Part shown: one piece after another, positions 10,612 through 20,308 of the stretch
Position numbering within the stretch: the stretch's first letter is position 1
How the letters are laid out: each line of letters begins with the position of its first letter
DNA from: Paulinella micropora
Taxonomy: Eukaryota > Cercozoa > Imbricatea > Euglyphida > Paulinellidae
DNA: 64,000 nucleotides
Assembly: GCA_019918135.1 (NCBI GenBank)
Contig: WBZZ01005603.1
Coordinates: 150,001 to 214,000, forward strand
Reading direction: 5' to 3'
The notes under the pieces: model-generated
Database searches by the model: none
Told to the model about the DNA's origin: nothing
The model's input: the letters and a program-made list of their open reading frames with translations, nothing else
Translations under genes and position numbers: made by a program

Positions 10612-10798
10612 CCAGAGTGTGCGCCGCCTCATTGGAGAAGTCACTAGTCGGATGGCTTAGATGGAGCTTGTAGTGGAAACAGGACCCATAAAGCCCAAGG
10701 CAGGGCCATGCCTGTACCTGGTCACAAGGTGAATAGGTTAAATTTGTGGTTTTAGAAAGAGAGCAAAAATAAACAAACTATCTCTTTGGAGCCCGCAG
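10612..10798 (-). repeat. R6 module: 5' leader of the Fanzor element
   Basis: Reverse copy of a roughly 170-bp module that ends at the Fanzor start codon in the other copies (25,651; 28,518; 33,345; 36,096; 38,692 forward and 32,892 reverse). It contains ttgtttatttttgctctccc and ccactttgtgaccagct. Its fixed position before the Fanzor ATG suggests the promoter/5' UTR or left end of the element. Confidence 0.75.
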
Positions 10799-12286
10799 GG
10801 GGGGGGGGGGGGGCGCCCCACCCCCCTTGCCCCCCCCCTCCCTCTCTTTCCCTTTCCAGAGCGAGGGGGGGAGGGGAAGACGGGGGGAAGGGAAAGATGT
10901 GAAAACAGAGGGAAAGAGAGGTTGGAGGGGGGGGCTCCCCCCTCCCCCTGTTTTTCCCCTCCCCCGTTTTTCCCTCCCCCGCTTTTCCCCTCCCCCCGCT
11001 TTTCCCCTTCCCTCGTTTTTCTTCTTCCCCAGTTCCCCCCTTCTCTCTCTCCCTCTCTCTATTCTTTCTTGCGTGGAATTCGTCGCCCAATGTGCGTAAT
11101 TCCAGGGGACGTCCGGCTGATCAAAAAAGTTTTTCCGGGTAACCTTCCCCTCGGAAGAGGCCGGGGGCGGAGGGAGGGGGGAAGGGAAGGGGAAAACAGG
11201 AAGAGAGGCGGGGGGGGGGGGGGGGGGAGGGGAGGGGCTGGGAAAAATGGGAGAGGCGGGGGGGTGGGGAGTGTGAATTTCCTTCCTCCCCCCCCCCTCA
11301 TCCCTGTTTAATTTTCCCGTCCCCCTTTCCCCCGCCCCACTTTCTTGTTTTCTTGCGTGAAATTTGTTGCAGGGTGTACGTGTATGCGTATTTCTTCGGG
11401 AAGAGCTGGAGCATAACGGGGGGGGGGAGGGGGGAGGGGGGGGCGGGACGGGAGAGGCAGGGGCGCACTTCGCTGGTGTACAAGAAAAAATTCAATAAAC
11501 AATATCCCGGACAAAATTTTAATGTTGGCACTAAGAACTAAGAAAAGGAGAGGAAAGAAGCATGATTGGAGTGGGGCGCCAATAACTGCAACAATAGTTT
11601 TATTAATTAAAACTCAAAGAAATCTTATATTTGACACTGAAAACTAAGAGAGGGGCGGATTGGATTGGAATCTGAGAGAGGTGAACCCTTCCAGAGACCT
11701 GCAGGCAGCTGGAAGAAGGGAAGAAGGGCAGCACGCGGCACATCCCCTTCCCTTTCCCTCTCGTTACCCTCTCCTCTCGCTCTCTCTTTTTCTTACGTGG
11801 AATTTGTCGCCAAATGCGTATGTGTGCGTATTTCCCGGGGGAAAGGGACGTGTGCTAGATTTGCTCCCCCGTCAAAAAAAAAATTCGAGCACCCGCCCCC
11901 CGGGCGGGGGAACCTTCCCCTCGGAAGAGGCCGGGGGCGGAGGGAGGGGGGAAGGGGAGGGGAAAACAGGAAGAGAGGCGGGGGGAGAGGGGAGGGGCGG
12001 GGAGCCCCCCTAGCCCCCCCCTTTCAGCCCGCGCCGGGGGGGGGGGGGGGGGGGACATGCCCCCGCGCCCCTTCCTCCTCTCTCCCTCTCTCTCTTCTTT
12101 CTTTGCGAGGGAAATCGTAGAGAGGTGAAACCCCTCCAGAGACCGGCAGTGGGGGGGCTCCCCTCCCCCCTTTCCCCGCCCCTTCTCCTCCCCCCCTCTT
12201 GTGTGTGTGTGAGTCTCTCTCTCTCTTATTCGCGCTCAGGCTCAGAGAAGAGAATAGAAGCAAAAAAACAAAAAAAACTGCCATGG
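10799..12286. repeat. Mosaic of dispersed modules and G/C homopolymers
   Basis: No gene. In order: poly-G and a CCCCGTTTT array (10,799-11,060); R4 (gcgtggaattcgtcgcc, about 11,064-11,130); an aaccttcccctcggaagagg module (about 11,141, again at 11,910); R3 (about 11,350-11,530); R2 (aactgcaacaatagtttta, 11,530-11,650); R1 (ggattggattgg, from about 11,653); a second R4 (about 11,790-11,900); G/C tracts; a second R1 piece (12,118). ORFs here are composition artefacts. Confidence 0.7.
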
Positions 12287-12690
12287 CAGCCAAGTCGGGC
12301 CCCTCGCCCCAATTTCGCATTTTATTGGCCAGCTGGGCAGCACGCGTGGAGTTGGAACGGACCCAGGTCGCGAGCCCCGCGCCACCCCCCCGCAGCAGCC
12401 CCCGCACGGCACAGAGAGCCCCCGCCGCCTCCTGGCCCCGCGGGGGCGGCCGTTCAGGGCTGGCCGCGTGAAAAGCCTGCGGCGCGCGACACGCCAGCCA
12501 AAGCAGCCCGAGACGACTTGGGTGAGTTGGGGCTGGGGAGGGAGGGGTTTCGTGGCCGCCGCGGCCGGCGAAACGAGCCTGCACTCTTTTGTGACCCGTT
12601 TCGATACACATAGTCGCGTCTATGGCTCACTAGTTTGCGCAAACAATACTCAAAAAATGACTACAATAGCTGCATGCAAGTTAGCCGGCA
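12287..12690. repeat. R7 repeat, copy 1 (about 400 bp)
   Basis: Near-identical direct duplicate of 15,325-15,726, running from agtcgggcccctcgcccc to atgcaagttagc. The copies differ by small indels and a few substitutions. Both strands have open frames of low credibility; the stretch ggccagctgggcagcacgcg... could be a gene fragment on the reverse strand, but I recognise nothing in it. Confidence 0.8.
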
Positions 12691-12967
12691 GGCAGCTAGA
12701 GAATCCCTCCTTCCCCCCCGGGAAGGGAGAGGCAGGGGCGCGCTCCGCCGGTGTATAAAAGAAATTTAAACAATATCCCTGACAAAATTTTAATGTTAGC
12801 TTTGAAAACTAGGAGAGGGACGAATTTGATTGTAATCCCGGAGAGGTGACTTGCTTTCTCGCGTAAAAATTTGTTGCAGAGTGTACGCGCATGCTTATCC
12901 CTCCGGGAAGAACTGGAGCACTACGGGGGGGGGGGGGGGGGTTGTGGTCTGGTACACAGAGACTTCA
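12691..12967. repeat. R3/R1 module pieces and poly-G
   Basis: Holds the 3' part of R3 (gaggcaggggcgcgctccgc...aaaattttaatgttagc), a diverged R1 (gagaggtgac) and the 5' part of R3 (aaaatttgttgcagagtgta) followed by poly-G. R3 is therefore split and reordered here. No gene. Confidence 0.6.
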
Positions 12968-13833
12968 TCAATCGATGAAGGAAAGTTCATCGTTACCCTG
13001 CCACAGCGCGACCCTATTGTCATTATCCCATATTCCAATCATCGTAAACAAACAAACAACTCCAATCGGCCACGATATATTAAAGAGACAACACGAACAA
13101 TCCCAGTCCAATTGTTTTCTCTGTTGCTTCCTGTTTTGATTTTCAAATGAATAGTCAGATGGTGGTTCTGAGTTTTGGTAACGTTCGCAGTAACGATCAC
13201 AAAGAAAAAAAAAACGTTTACAGCAAATAAATTCGTCGCGGAACATGTGCATCAGAGCAAGCATGGCCATGCACAAAAATACTAGAGCACTAATGCTTAG
13301 CCCAGGTATGGCGGTATAATGTGTGCACACGACCGCCGGCGTAAAGTCGAGCGAGCAGCTGTTGCTATTGTGGAGGGGCTTTTTACAGACCGCGTACGCT
13401 GTGAGAGTGAGGTTGGTGCCTTTACTCCTCCTCGCCCAGATCAGCGCTCTGGTTTCTTGTAGATAATGAACGCTATTTCTTTTGAATTTCCGGTATGGGC
13501 GTGGCTTTTTATCTTTCAGGTGCTGTGAGGCGTCGTGTGAGACTGCGAACTCGAATTCAACGTCAGGTCCTGCTTTTGGAAGAAAATGCTAAATGCTTTG
13601 ACAAACTGGCACTGTGGCAGCTTAAGAAAAGGCTGGACAGAAAGTAGGTCTACTCTTCCATTGTGCGGGATCTCTGCGTGGTGAGAATAAGCATGTTTTT
13701 CTAAATAAAAAATAACGTCTAGCCGGTAACCACGCACAGAACTTGGGTAGTTGCTTATGTTGCTTTTTAGCAAAGGCTCATGAGCCCGCACAGAACAGGA
13801 CCAGCATGCAAGAAACAAGAGCAGCCGTGCCAT
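12968..13833 (-). CDS. Putative type I membrane protein, one frame break
   Basis: ATG at 13,833 begins a hydrophobic signal peptide (MARLLLFLACWSCSVRAHE). The first frame runs to about 13,575; a second frame then continues with no gap in coding character to the stop at 12,968. It has a lumenal part with two candidate N-glycosylation sites (NLT, NSN), a membrane helix in GLSISALVFLCMAMLALM, and a Cys-rich cytoplasmic tail (ICCKRFFFLCDRYC) followed by Arg/Lys/Gln. The break lies next to a ccaaaagcagg run, so a one-base assembly or mutational indel is the simplest reading. The family is not recognised. AT content is higher than in its neighbours. Confidence 0.55.
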
Positions 13834-13916
13834 TGTTTTTTTTTTTTAATCGAGAGGATGCAGTAATCAAGGAGTCAAGGAGCACACTGCCTCTCTTCTT
13901 TTGTTTATTTATTGTC

Positions 13917-14417
13917 GGATTGGATTGAAATCTTAGAGAGGCGAACCCCTCCAGAGACCGGCAGCGGGGGGAGGCGACAACCGAGGGGGAGGGAAAGATG
14001 TGAAAACAGATGGAAGGAGGGCTGGGAAGGGGGGGGGGCGCCCCTCCCCCCACGTTTTCCCCCTCCCTCCGTTCTTCCCCTCTCCCCGTTTTTCTCCCTC
14101 CCCCGTTTTTTCCCTTCCCCCATTCCCCCCCCCCCCTTCCTCCGTCTTCCCCCTCTCCCCGTTTTTCCCCCTCCCCCGTCCTTACCCCCTCCGTTTTCCC
14201 TCGGGGGGCCGGTAAGGGAGAGGCAGGGGGCGCGCTTCGCCTGTGTACAAGAAAAAAATCTTACACAAAATATCTCTGACAAAATTTTAATGTTAGCTCT
14301 GAGAACTAAGAAAGGGAGGAGAAAGAAGCATGGTTGGAGTGGGGCGCCAAGAACTGCAACAAAATTTTTATTAATTAAAGATCAAAGAAATCTTACGCTT
14401 GACAGGGAAAACGGGGC
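13917..14417. repeat. Mosaic: R1, CCCCGTTTT array, R3, R2
   Basis: Begins with a clean R1 (ggattggattgaaatcttag), then a C-rich array of about 170 bases in CCCCCGTTTTTC-like units, the 3' half of R3 (from about 14,210) and R2 (caagaactgcaacaaaattt, about 14,345). Open frames are artefacts. Confidence 0.7.
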
Positions 14418-14570
14418 GGGGCGTGGTACGCGAAACCCAGCAGCCGCGCGGCATTCTGGTACAAGCAGTCTGTCGAACAGGGCTGCGAAGTGGTTCAACA
14501 AGTCCGCGAAGCAGGGCGACGCCAACGCGCAAAGCAGGCTGAGGCAGCTGGGGGCAAAGGCCCCCCCGAG
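14418..14570 (+). pseudogene. Sel1-repeat protein remnant
   Basis: Short reading-frame pieces give AFWYKQSVEQGC and, in another frame, AAKWFNKSAKQGDANAQ, both typical helices of Sel1-like repeats. A related remnant preceded by the same acggggcggggcgtggt leader lies at 34,833. The piece is too short and too broken to be functional. Confidence 0.55.
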
Positions 14571-15324
14571 CCCCCGCTCCACTCTCTTGTTTTTCTCGCT
14601 GTGGGAGGGGGGGGGGGTTGTGCCAATTACTCTGTATAAGGTTTTTACAAAAAAAAGAAAAAGTGCAACAGAACCTACCAAAACAAAGTATCTGTTGTAA
14701 AAATACACTTAAATGGCAAGCAATCGAAGGCAGAAAGGGCAGCACGCGGCCCGGGGGGCATGCCCCCCGCGCCCCCCCTTTGCTCCATTCCAGCCCGCGC
14801 CAGCGGGCTGCCGCGGTGCTAGTACAATTCTTGGTGGTAGGCGCAAGTCCAAACCATCTTGCCAATCAAGATGTCTTGTACACAACCGCATTCAAACTCT
14901 ATTGTCCTCCCCGAGCGGAGGCTGAACTTCTGGTATTTAGGGTCTGGCGACGATCGTTGGTTGCGATAAGCTCCCTTGGCCATGTTTGGAGTGCGGGTTC
15001 TGCTTCTCTCAAACTAAAAAACAGATAAGAGGAGAATGTGGGGGGAGGAATGTTGGGGGGCCAGGGGAAAACGAGGGACGAGGGGGGGGGGGGGGGGGGA
15101 CGGGGAGGGGGGCGCCCCCCCCCCGCCCTAGCTGAAAGCGGGGCTCGGGAGGCTTTATCACCCAGCTGCCGGCCGTTCTCTGGAAGGGGGCGCTCAGCCC
15201 CCTTCTCGTCTCTCTCCCCTTCCAATTTTGTTGCAGTTCTTGGCGCCCCACATTGCGTACACGCCTGTGCCACCCCGCTGGCGCGGGCTGGAACGGATAA
15301 AAGGGGGGGCACGGGGGGGCATGC
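14571..15324. repeat. Low-gene stretch with GC element and possible gene scrap
   Basis: Contains an A-rich spacer, a GC paired-palindrome element (14,752-14,810), then about 210 bases (14,813-15,025) of balanced composition whose forward frame (FLVVGASPNHLANQDVLYTT...) could be a scrap of an unknown gene, then G/C tracts and a second GC element (about 15,271-15,330). Confidence 0.45.
14752..14810 (+). repeat. GC paired-palindrome element
   Basis: Textbook copy: ggggggcatgcccccc, a C-rich spacer with tccattc, then cagcccgcgccagcgggctg. Not within a recognised gene. Confidence 0.8.
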
Positions 15325-15726
15325 CCCCCGGCAGCCAAGTCGGGCCCCTCGCCCCAATTTCGCATTTTATTGGCCAGCTGGGCAGCACGCGTGGAGTTGG
15401 AACGGACCCAGGTCGCGAGCCCCGCGCCAGCCCCCGCAGCAGCCCCCGCACGGCACAGAGAGCCCCAGCCGCCGCCTGGCCCCGCGGGGGCGGCCGTCCA
15501 GAGCTGGCTGCGTGAAAAGCTTGCGGTGCGCGACACGCCAGCCAAAGCAGCCCCGAGACGACTTGGGTGAGTTGGGGCTGGGGAGGGGTTTCGTGGCCGC
15601 CGCGGCCGGCGAAACGAGCCTGCATTCTTTTGTGACCCGTTTCGATACACATAGTCGCGTCTATGGCTCACTAGTTTGCGCAAACAATACTCAAAAAATG
15701 ACTACAATAGCTGCATGCAAGTTAGC
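15325..15726. repeat. R7 repeat, copy 2 (about 400 bp)
   Basis: Direct copy of 12,287-12,690. Here the left edge abuts a GC element (catgccccccggcagccaag) and the right edge continues into different sequence (agaatctgtgaaaag), which defines the duplicated unit. Confidence 0.8.
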
Positions 15727-15786
15727 AGAATCTGTGAAAAGTACAGGAGGGGAAGTTTGCGACGGAGCGCTGCCAGCATCGGAACT

Positions 15787-15945
15787 TCTTAAGTCCTACT
15801 CTTGCAGGGTGTCAAGAGAAAAAAGGTTTTGTTTTATTAAAAAGCCAAGTTTTGTTCAACCATGCACAAGTCCGCGTAGCAAGATAAAAACCAAATACGG
15901 AAAAGAACGGATTGGATTGAAATCGTAGAGAGGTGCAACCCCTTA
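15787..15945 (+). repeat. R8 repeat, copy 1
   Basis: About 150 bases shared with 21,030-21,175, including ggttttgttttattaaaaag and agccaagttttgttcaacca, running into R1. The frame FIKKPSFVQPCTS is kept in both copies, so R8 may derive from the 3' end of an old gene. Confidence 0.7.
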
Positions 15946-15947
15946 GG

Positions 15948-16495
15948 TCAAGAGCCGCGTTCTATGTCGAAGGAAATGAATTTTTCCCACTGGCTCTTCC
16001 AAGCGGGTGGCTTTTCTTTCCCGCAATTATGGCAAATTTCGATTTGTACCGGGTCCAAGTCACGGAGGCATTTCAAGAGCATTCGCTTGGCGTCTTTGAC
16101 CAAGCCGGGGTCAAGCTTGCGTTGGTATCTGGCGGGCAGCTCAGGGTATTTTTTATTTTCTACGTATTGTTGCACCCAAGGTGGACAAGCCAGAGCGAAG
16201 TGTCCTCATTCTGGAACAAACGCGGATGTTCTTGAAAAATAGCCCCAGGGCGTTTGTTGTCTGCCTTTCCTAAGCCAACATATAAAGCCAGTGGCTCACG
16301 GCTTTGTGCTAAGTAAAGGGCCACGCGCATGGATTTATCTGGTTCAAATGCATCGGCTACAACCGCCTTTGCTAAGCTGTGTTCGCAACGGATCTTTGCT
16401 AGTACATCAGACAGCTTGCACACGTATTCGTGCGCAAGTTCTTCCGTTTTCTCGTCCCCTGGTAACTTCGAGGCTGCACGGTACTCAGCGCTCAT
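15948..16495 (-). CDS. Unknown small protein, one frame break
   Basis: ATG at 16,495 (MSAEYRAASKLPGDEKTEE). The frame runs to about 16,165, where a second frame takes over (YVENKKYPELPARYQRKLD) and continues to the stop at 15,948; together about 185 residues. A CHNCG pair near the end may bind metal. The first part is helical with LALYVGLGKADNKRPGAIF. No family recognised. The upstream reverse-strand region is dispersed repeat. A one-base indel is the likely cause of the break; decay is also possible. Confidence 0.5.
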
Positions 16496-16560
16496 GCCGC
16501 CTCGGAATCGGTTTTTGTATGTTTTTAACAAAAAGGGGCTCTTAACCCTGCTTAAATAGA

Positions 16561-16796
16561 ACAGCAGGGAGAGAGAAAAGGGGGTCGAGAAACGGGGGGC
16601 GCAAGCCCTCTCCCTTCCCCTTCCCCGTCCTCCCCTCCCCCAACGCTCTTGTTTTTCTCGTGTGAAATTTGTTGCAGAATGTACGAGCATGCGTATCTCT
16701 CCGGGAAGAGCTGAAGCATAACGGGGTGGCCGCGACGGAAGAGGCAGGGGCGCGCTTCTCCGGTGTACAAGAAAAAATTCTTGCAGAAATATCCCT
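16561..16796. repeat. C-rich tract and R3 module
   Basis: A short C-rich run is followed by a good R3 copy (tcgtgtgaaatttgttgcag to gtacaagaaaaaattcttgc). It ends exactly where the kinase fragment begins, so R3 truncates that gene. Confidence 0.65.
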
Positions 16797-17168
16797 GCCA
16801 AGTATCCGCATTCGCGGGCCTGACCAGGTCTTCTATTGCACAGCGGGATTTCTTAAGGACTTGTCCCTGCCCGGGCACATCGTACACTGTGCCGATGGCC
16901 CCGTGGCCCAGCGGCGCTAGGCCCTCGGTCTCCAAAAAGTGTCGCTGGCTAAAGTCCAGCCAAAAGTCAGGCGGCGGCGGAAGCGGGGCGTGCCGGAACG
17001 CCAGCAGACGCACGTCGCCCCCCGCCAGGCGTTGCAGCTCAAGGAAAAGGTCGGCCACTCTCAGGCCACCTCCTCCATATAGATGCCGGTGACCGCCCAG
17101 GTCAAGTGCGCATTGCACGACGGCCAGCGCGTAGTATCTGGTAGCATGTGCAGGAACCTGCTCGGGGT
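16797..17168 (-). pseudogene. Protein-kinase N-lobe fragment
   Basis: The reverse frame contains GHGAIGTVYDVP, a GxGxxG nucleotide-binding loop, followed by QVLKKS with the lysine expected in beta-3. Upstream it reads YYALAVVQCALDLGGHRHLY. The catalytic HRD and DFG regions are absent because an R3 module cuts the frame after about 115 residues, and no ATG is found in frame. Remnant of a kinase or kinase-like gene. Confidence 0.5.
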
Positions 17169-17170
17169 TT

Positions 17171-17552
17171 TAATTGAAAAAAACGTGTCGGATCTGCCTG
17201 TGTGGCTCGTTAACCGCCGGGGGGGAGGGAAAGATGTGACAATAGAGGGAAGGAGAGGTGGGAAGGGGGGGTGTGCCCCCCCCCCCGTTTTTCTCTCTCC
17301 CTCTCTCTTTCTTCTTTCTTTGCGTGGAACTCGTCGCCAAATGTGTATGTGTGCGTAATTCCTTGGGAAAAGGGGACGTCTGGCTGATCAAAAAAGTTTT
17401 TTCGGGCAACCTTCCCCTCGGAAGAGGCCGGGGGAATGGGAAAGTGTGAATTTCCCTCTCCCCCCTCATCCCCCGTTTGAATTTCCCCTCCCCCCCTTCT
17501 CTCCCCCCCTCTACACTCGCCCCACTCTCTTGTTTTCTCGCGTGAAATTTGT
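17171..17552. repeat. Mosaic: C tract, R4, R11 and R3 pieces
   Basis: Pyrimidine tract, R4 (gcgtggaactcgtcgccaaa, about 17,320-17,400), the aaccttcccctcggaagagg module and the first part of R3 (cgtgaaatttgttgcg), which abuts the protease remnant. No gene. Confidence 0.6.
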
Positions 17553-18200
17553 TGCGTCTCTCGCTGCGAGACGTGCAAGAACTCGCAGGGCCAGGTGCTG
17601 GTGCCCAAGATCCAGACCGACGCAGCCATCAACCCGGGAAACAGCGGGGGGCCCGCCAGTGGCAAGGTCCTGGGCGTAGCGTTCGAGGGCATCGGGGAGG
17701 CCCAGAGCGTGGGCTACTGCATCCCGGCGCGGCTTCTACAGGTGCGGGGTTACGTACTACCGACGCAAGATCCCGTACTTTTGTTTTGGCGGGCTGGTCT
17801 TCTGCGAGCTCACGGCCGCTCTGGCTGACGGCAGATGGATCCTCCCCGGGTTGTCTGAGCTGAGCAAGGCTTTGAAAGAGCCTAAGCAACAGCGCACAGA
17901 CCTGCCCCCCCGTCATTCTGATCCACGTGTTCGCGCACGAGCTGACACGGGGTTACGAGATTGGGATTCGTGACCCTGCACCTCGGCCGCGACCAACAAC
18001 AGGGCAGCAAGATAGTGCTGGACGTAGAGGGGGTTAGGAAACACGCCCTCGACATTCTGGCAGCAGAGCAGACGGCGGTGCAGATCGCAACCAACTCCAC
18101 AGACCAGCAGCTGCGGGATGCGTTGCAAAGCCAGCCAAACGTCAAAAACTCATTCTCGCCGGCTGCAGCCAAATCACGGACAAGGGTCTAGAACATGTGG
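17553..18200 (+). pseudogene. Deg/HtrA-type serine protease remnant
   Basis: Starts inside the protease domain: QTDAAINPGNSGGPASG carries the catalytic serine (GNSGGP) and is followed by GVAFEGIGEAQSVGYCIPA, the Deg/HtrA activation region. Other frames then give RRKIPYFCFGGLVFCEL, VILIHVFAHELTRGYEI and KIVLDVEGVRKHALDIL, matching the PDZ-containing C-terminal half of plant-type Deg proteases. At least two frame changes are needed, and the His and Asp of the triad are lost 5' to an R3 module. A dead gene. Confidence 0.7.
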
Positions 18201-18692
18201 GCAAATCTGGCCAAGAAGCTCAAGGGTTGTACACGAATTCCCGAAGCTTACATCGAAGAATTCTGCATTCTTTGTCGTGCAGTTTTTTTGGTCATTTTTC
18301 CTCTCCAAACAAAGTGGTTGCAGTTTTTTTCCTTACGATCCTTTTTTTTAATAAATTAAAACAAATTTTCCTGTAGTTATTTTCTTTAATTTTCTAGCAC
18401 AATCACACGATGACTCCTCGCCAAGTGTGCACGTGTGCGTATTACCCGGGGGGGAGAAAAAGATGTTAAAATATAAGGGAGGGAAGGAGAGGTGGGAAGG
18501 GGGGGGGGCGCTCCTCCCCCCCGTTCCCCCCCCCCCCTCCCCCCGTTTTCCCCCCCTCCCCCCGTTTTCCCTCTCCCCTCATTTTTCTCCTCACATTACA
18601 ATGCTATCTATACAAGTATATAAAAGTAGTAACTTCTTCTTTAAACCTGTGTTTGTACAACAGGTAGACTGCAAGCCGCATTTCTACCGCTC
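18201..18692. other. Spacer: T-rich, R4 scrap, C-rich array
   Basis: T-rich sequence with ttttttttaataaattaaaa, a short R4 scrap (tcgccaagtgtgcacgtgtg), a G/C-rich array, then about 90 bases of AT-rich DNA before the next ATG that may be its promoter. Confidence 0.45.
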
Positions 18693-20308
18693 ATGAGCAC
18701 AGGAAATATTGCCGCTGACCCTGTTCGTCTTCATATGCCGGCCGAGGAAGCACCCGCAATTGCAGAAGATCCGGCTTTGTTGCAGAACTCAAGCGTACGC
18801 CTTAAGCAGTTAAGACCTGCGTGGCTCAAGTTCTGTGTAGCCCTGATTGCAGCGATCGTCATCGCGCTAACATGCTTGTATCTGGCAATCATTATTCCTG
18901 GAAGGAGAGGAATGAATGGAGCGGCAGTGCCAAAAGTTGTTGCAGTAAGCAAAGGTAATTAACTTTCTGTTTGTGTGAGAGATTGTAAATAATTTCAATC
19001 TGAGTTACTTTTATTGTCCTCTTTTTGCAAAATCGATCGTGCAGGCCAAGTTTACTGAGCTCGACTCGAACTCTGATGGCATGTTGCCCTTCGAAGAGCT
19101 TCTGAATGATATCGAAAGTTCTTTGTTGAATCATTCTTTTCCAAATATTGACATAAACCAAGATGGCAAGGTCTCCTTCGACGAATGGTTATCTTTTTTA
19201 GAAGATAAAAATGCTTCCAGCTCAGGTATCAAAAACAAATTCCACCTCTGTTTTCAGAGTGTTGTTACAAATGATTTTGGCATGTTTTTTCTTAGTGCCC
19301 AATGAGACGCTGGCTGAGGACATGAAGCGAGCGCGACTTCACGGTTTGAAAGATAATAATTTTTTTTGTAAGATATTCGAGCAAGTTTTTTTTGTTATCT
19401 GTGAGTTTTTGTGAGACAAATAATGTGTGGCATATTTTATTCGTGATGTTCAAATACCGCGGCTAGAGACCGCAGGTTTCAAACCAATAACAAATGGTGT
19501 GGCTTGTGCAGGAGATAAAGTATCACGCAAGAGTAACCTAACACAGGCCCAAACTTTGCGCTACAACCCTTATATCACTCTTTATCAAGGGTTTGATTTG
19601 CAAGGACAAGTACAATATTTGTGGCCTGGTGAGTATGACTGGGGATCTATTCGGAACGATTATTTCAATTCAATTCGTATTCCTCCACAGATGGAAGTGA
19701 AACTGTATGAGCATACACATTTTCAAGGGAAGGAAATACCCGTGGGACCTGGAAATTGGAACATGCCTTATAACTGGCTCTCATCAATCAAGGTGACATG
19801 GCGCTCTGAATGGCACTGCTTTCTACGAGACAGTCAACACGTGGGACAAGTGACTATATGGTGGGGTCATAATGTTGGAGACGCTGAATGGGCTTGTAAC
19901 AACTGGTTATCACAGTGTAGAGACGAAGGTGGTTGCGTAGCGATGGGTGATTTAACTCCAGGTAGTTGCAATTTGGAAAGCCAGGTAGATGGCTGTTCAG
20001 TTCCTTCTTGGTTGCCTGGACCTGATCAAAACTATTACAAGTCAACGTTTCAGTCAGCATGCAATCAACACGATAGGTGTTATCGTAGCCCTTTAGGTCG
20101 GGATAACATGGAGGATACTTTCAATCGCTGCAATATTCATTTTGAAAACGAGTTTCACTGTGGTAGGTGGGATTGGAATTGCAATTTTTACAAGCTTGTT
20201 ACGCATACTGCCATGTGGGAGTACCCCGGCAGATCTGACTTTTGGGATTCCTTTTCAAGGGCGCAGGATTGGACTTATAATAATTGTTTCTACGCTTCGA
20301 GAAACTGA
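18693..20308 (+). CDS. Spliced EF-hand, beta/gamma-crystallin and PLA2-like membrane protein
   Basis: Four exons fit together in phase: 18,693-18,944, 19,045-19,225, 19,296-19,343 and 19,512-20,308, joined by GT-AG introns of 100, 70 and 168 bp, for 425 aa. Residues 45-70 form a membrane anchor (FCVALIAAIVIALTCLYLAI). Exon 2 holds EF-hand-like loops (DSNSDGMLPFEE, DINQDGKVSFDE), which normally bind calcium. Exon 4 has a beta/gamma-crystallin-like region (ITLYQGFDLQGQ, VKLYEHTHFQGKEI) and then a Cys-rich domain with ACNQHDRCYRSPLG, the HD active-site box of microbial phospholipase A2. A calcium-dependent secreted or anchored lipase is a reasonable inference. The gene is AT-richer than the mosaic around it, as if captured whole from a host genome. 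Confidence 0.8.

Larger units (their letters stand above)
9893..10632 (-). pseudogene. Fanzor nuclease fragment D
   Basis: Reverse-strand pieces match the N-terminal half of the Fanzor copies at 28.7 and 36.3 kb: the VPYDIR block and MRCLGDFDLDTLRLRF (about 9893-10120), the lysine-rich KKFSLNKKAGKTPPL block (about 10264-10370), the proline-rich segment (about 10461-10557) and the start (about 10602-10632). GC palindrome elements lie between the pieces. The RuvC nuclease half is absent. It cuts off the 3' end of the preceding gene. Confidence 0.75.

Noticed and set aside
9893..10632. IS200/IS605 transposon with a TnpA partner
   Set aside because: No Y1 transposase (HUH motif) was found near any Fanzor copy.
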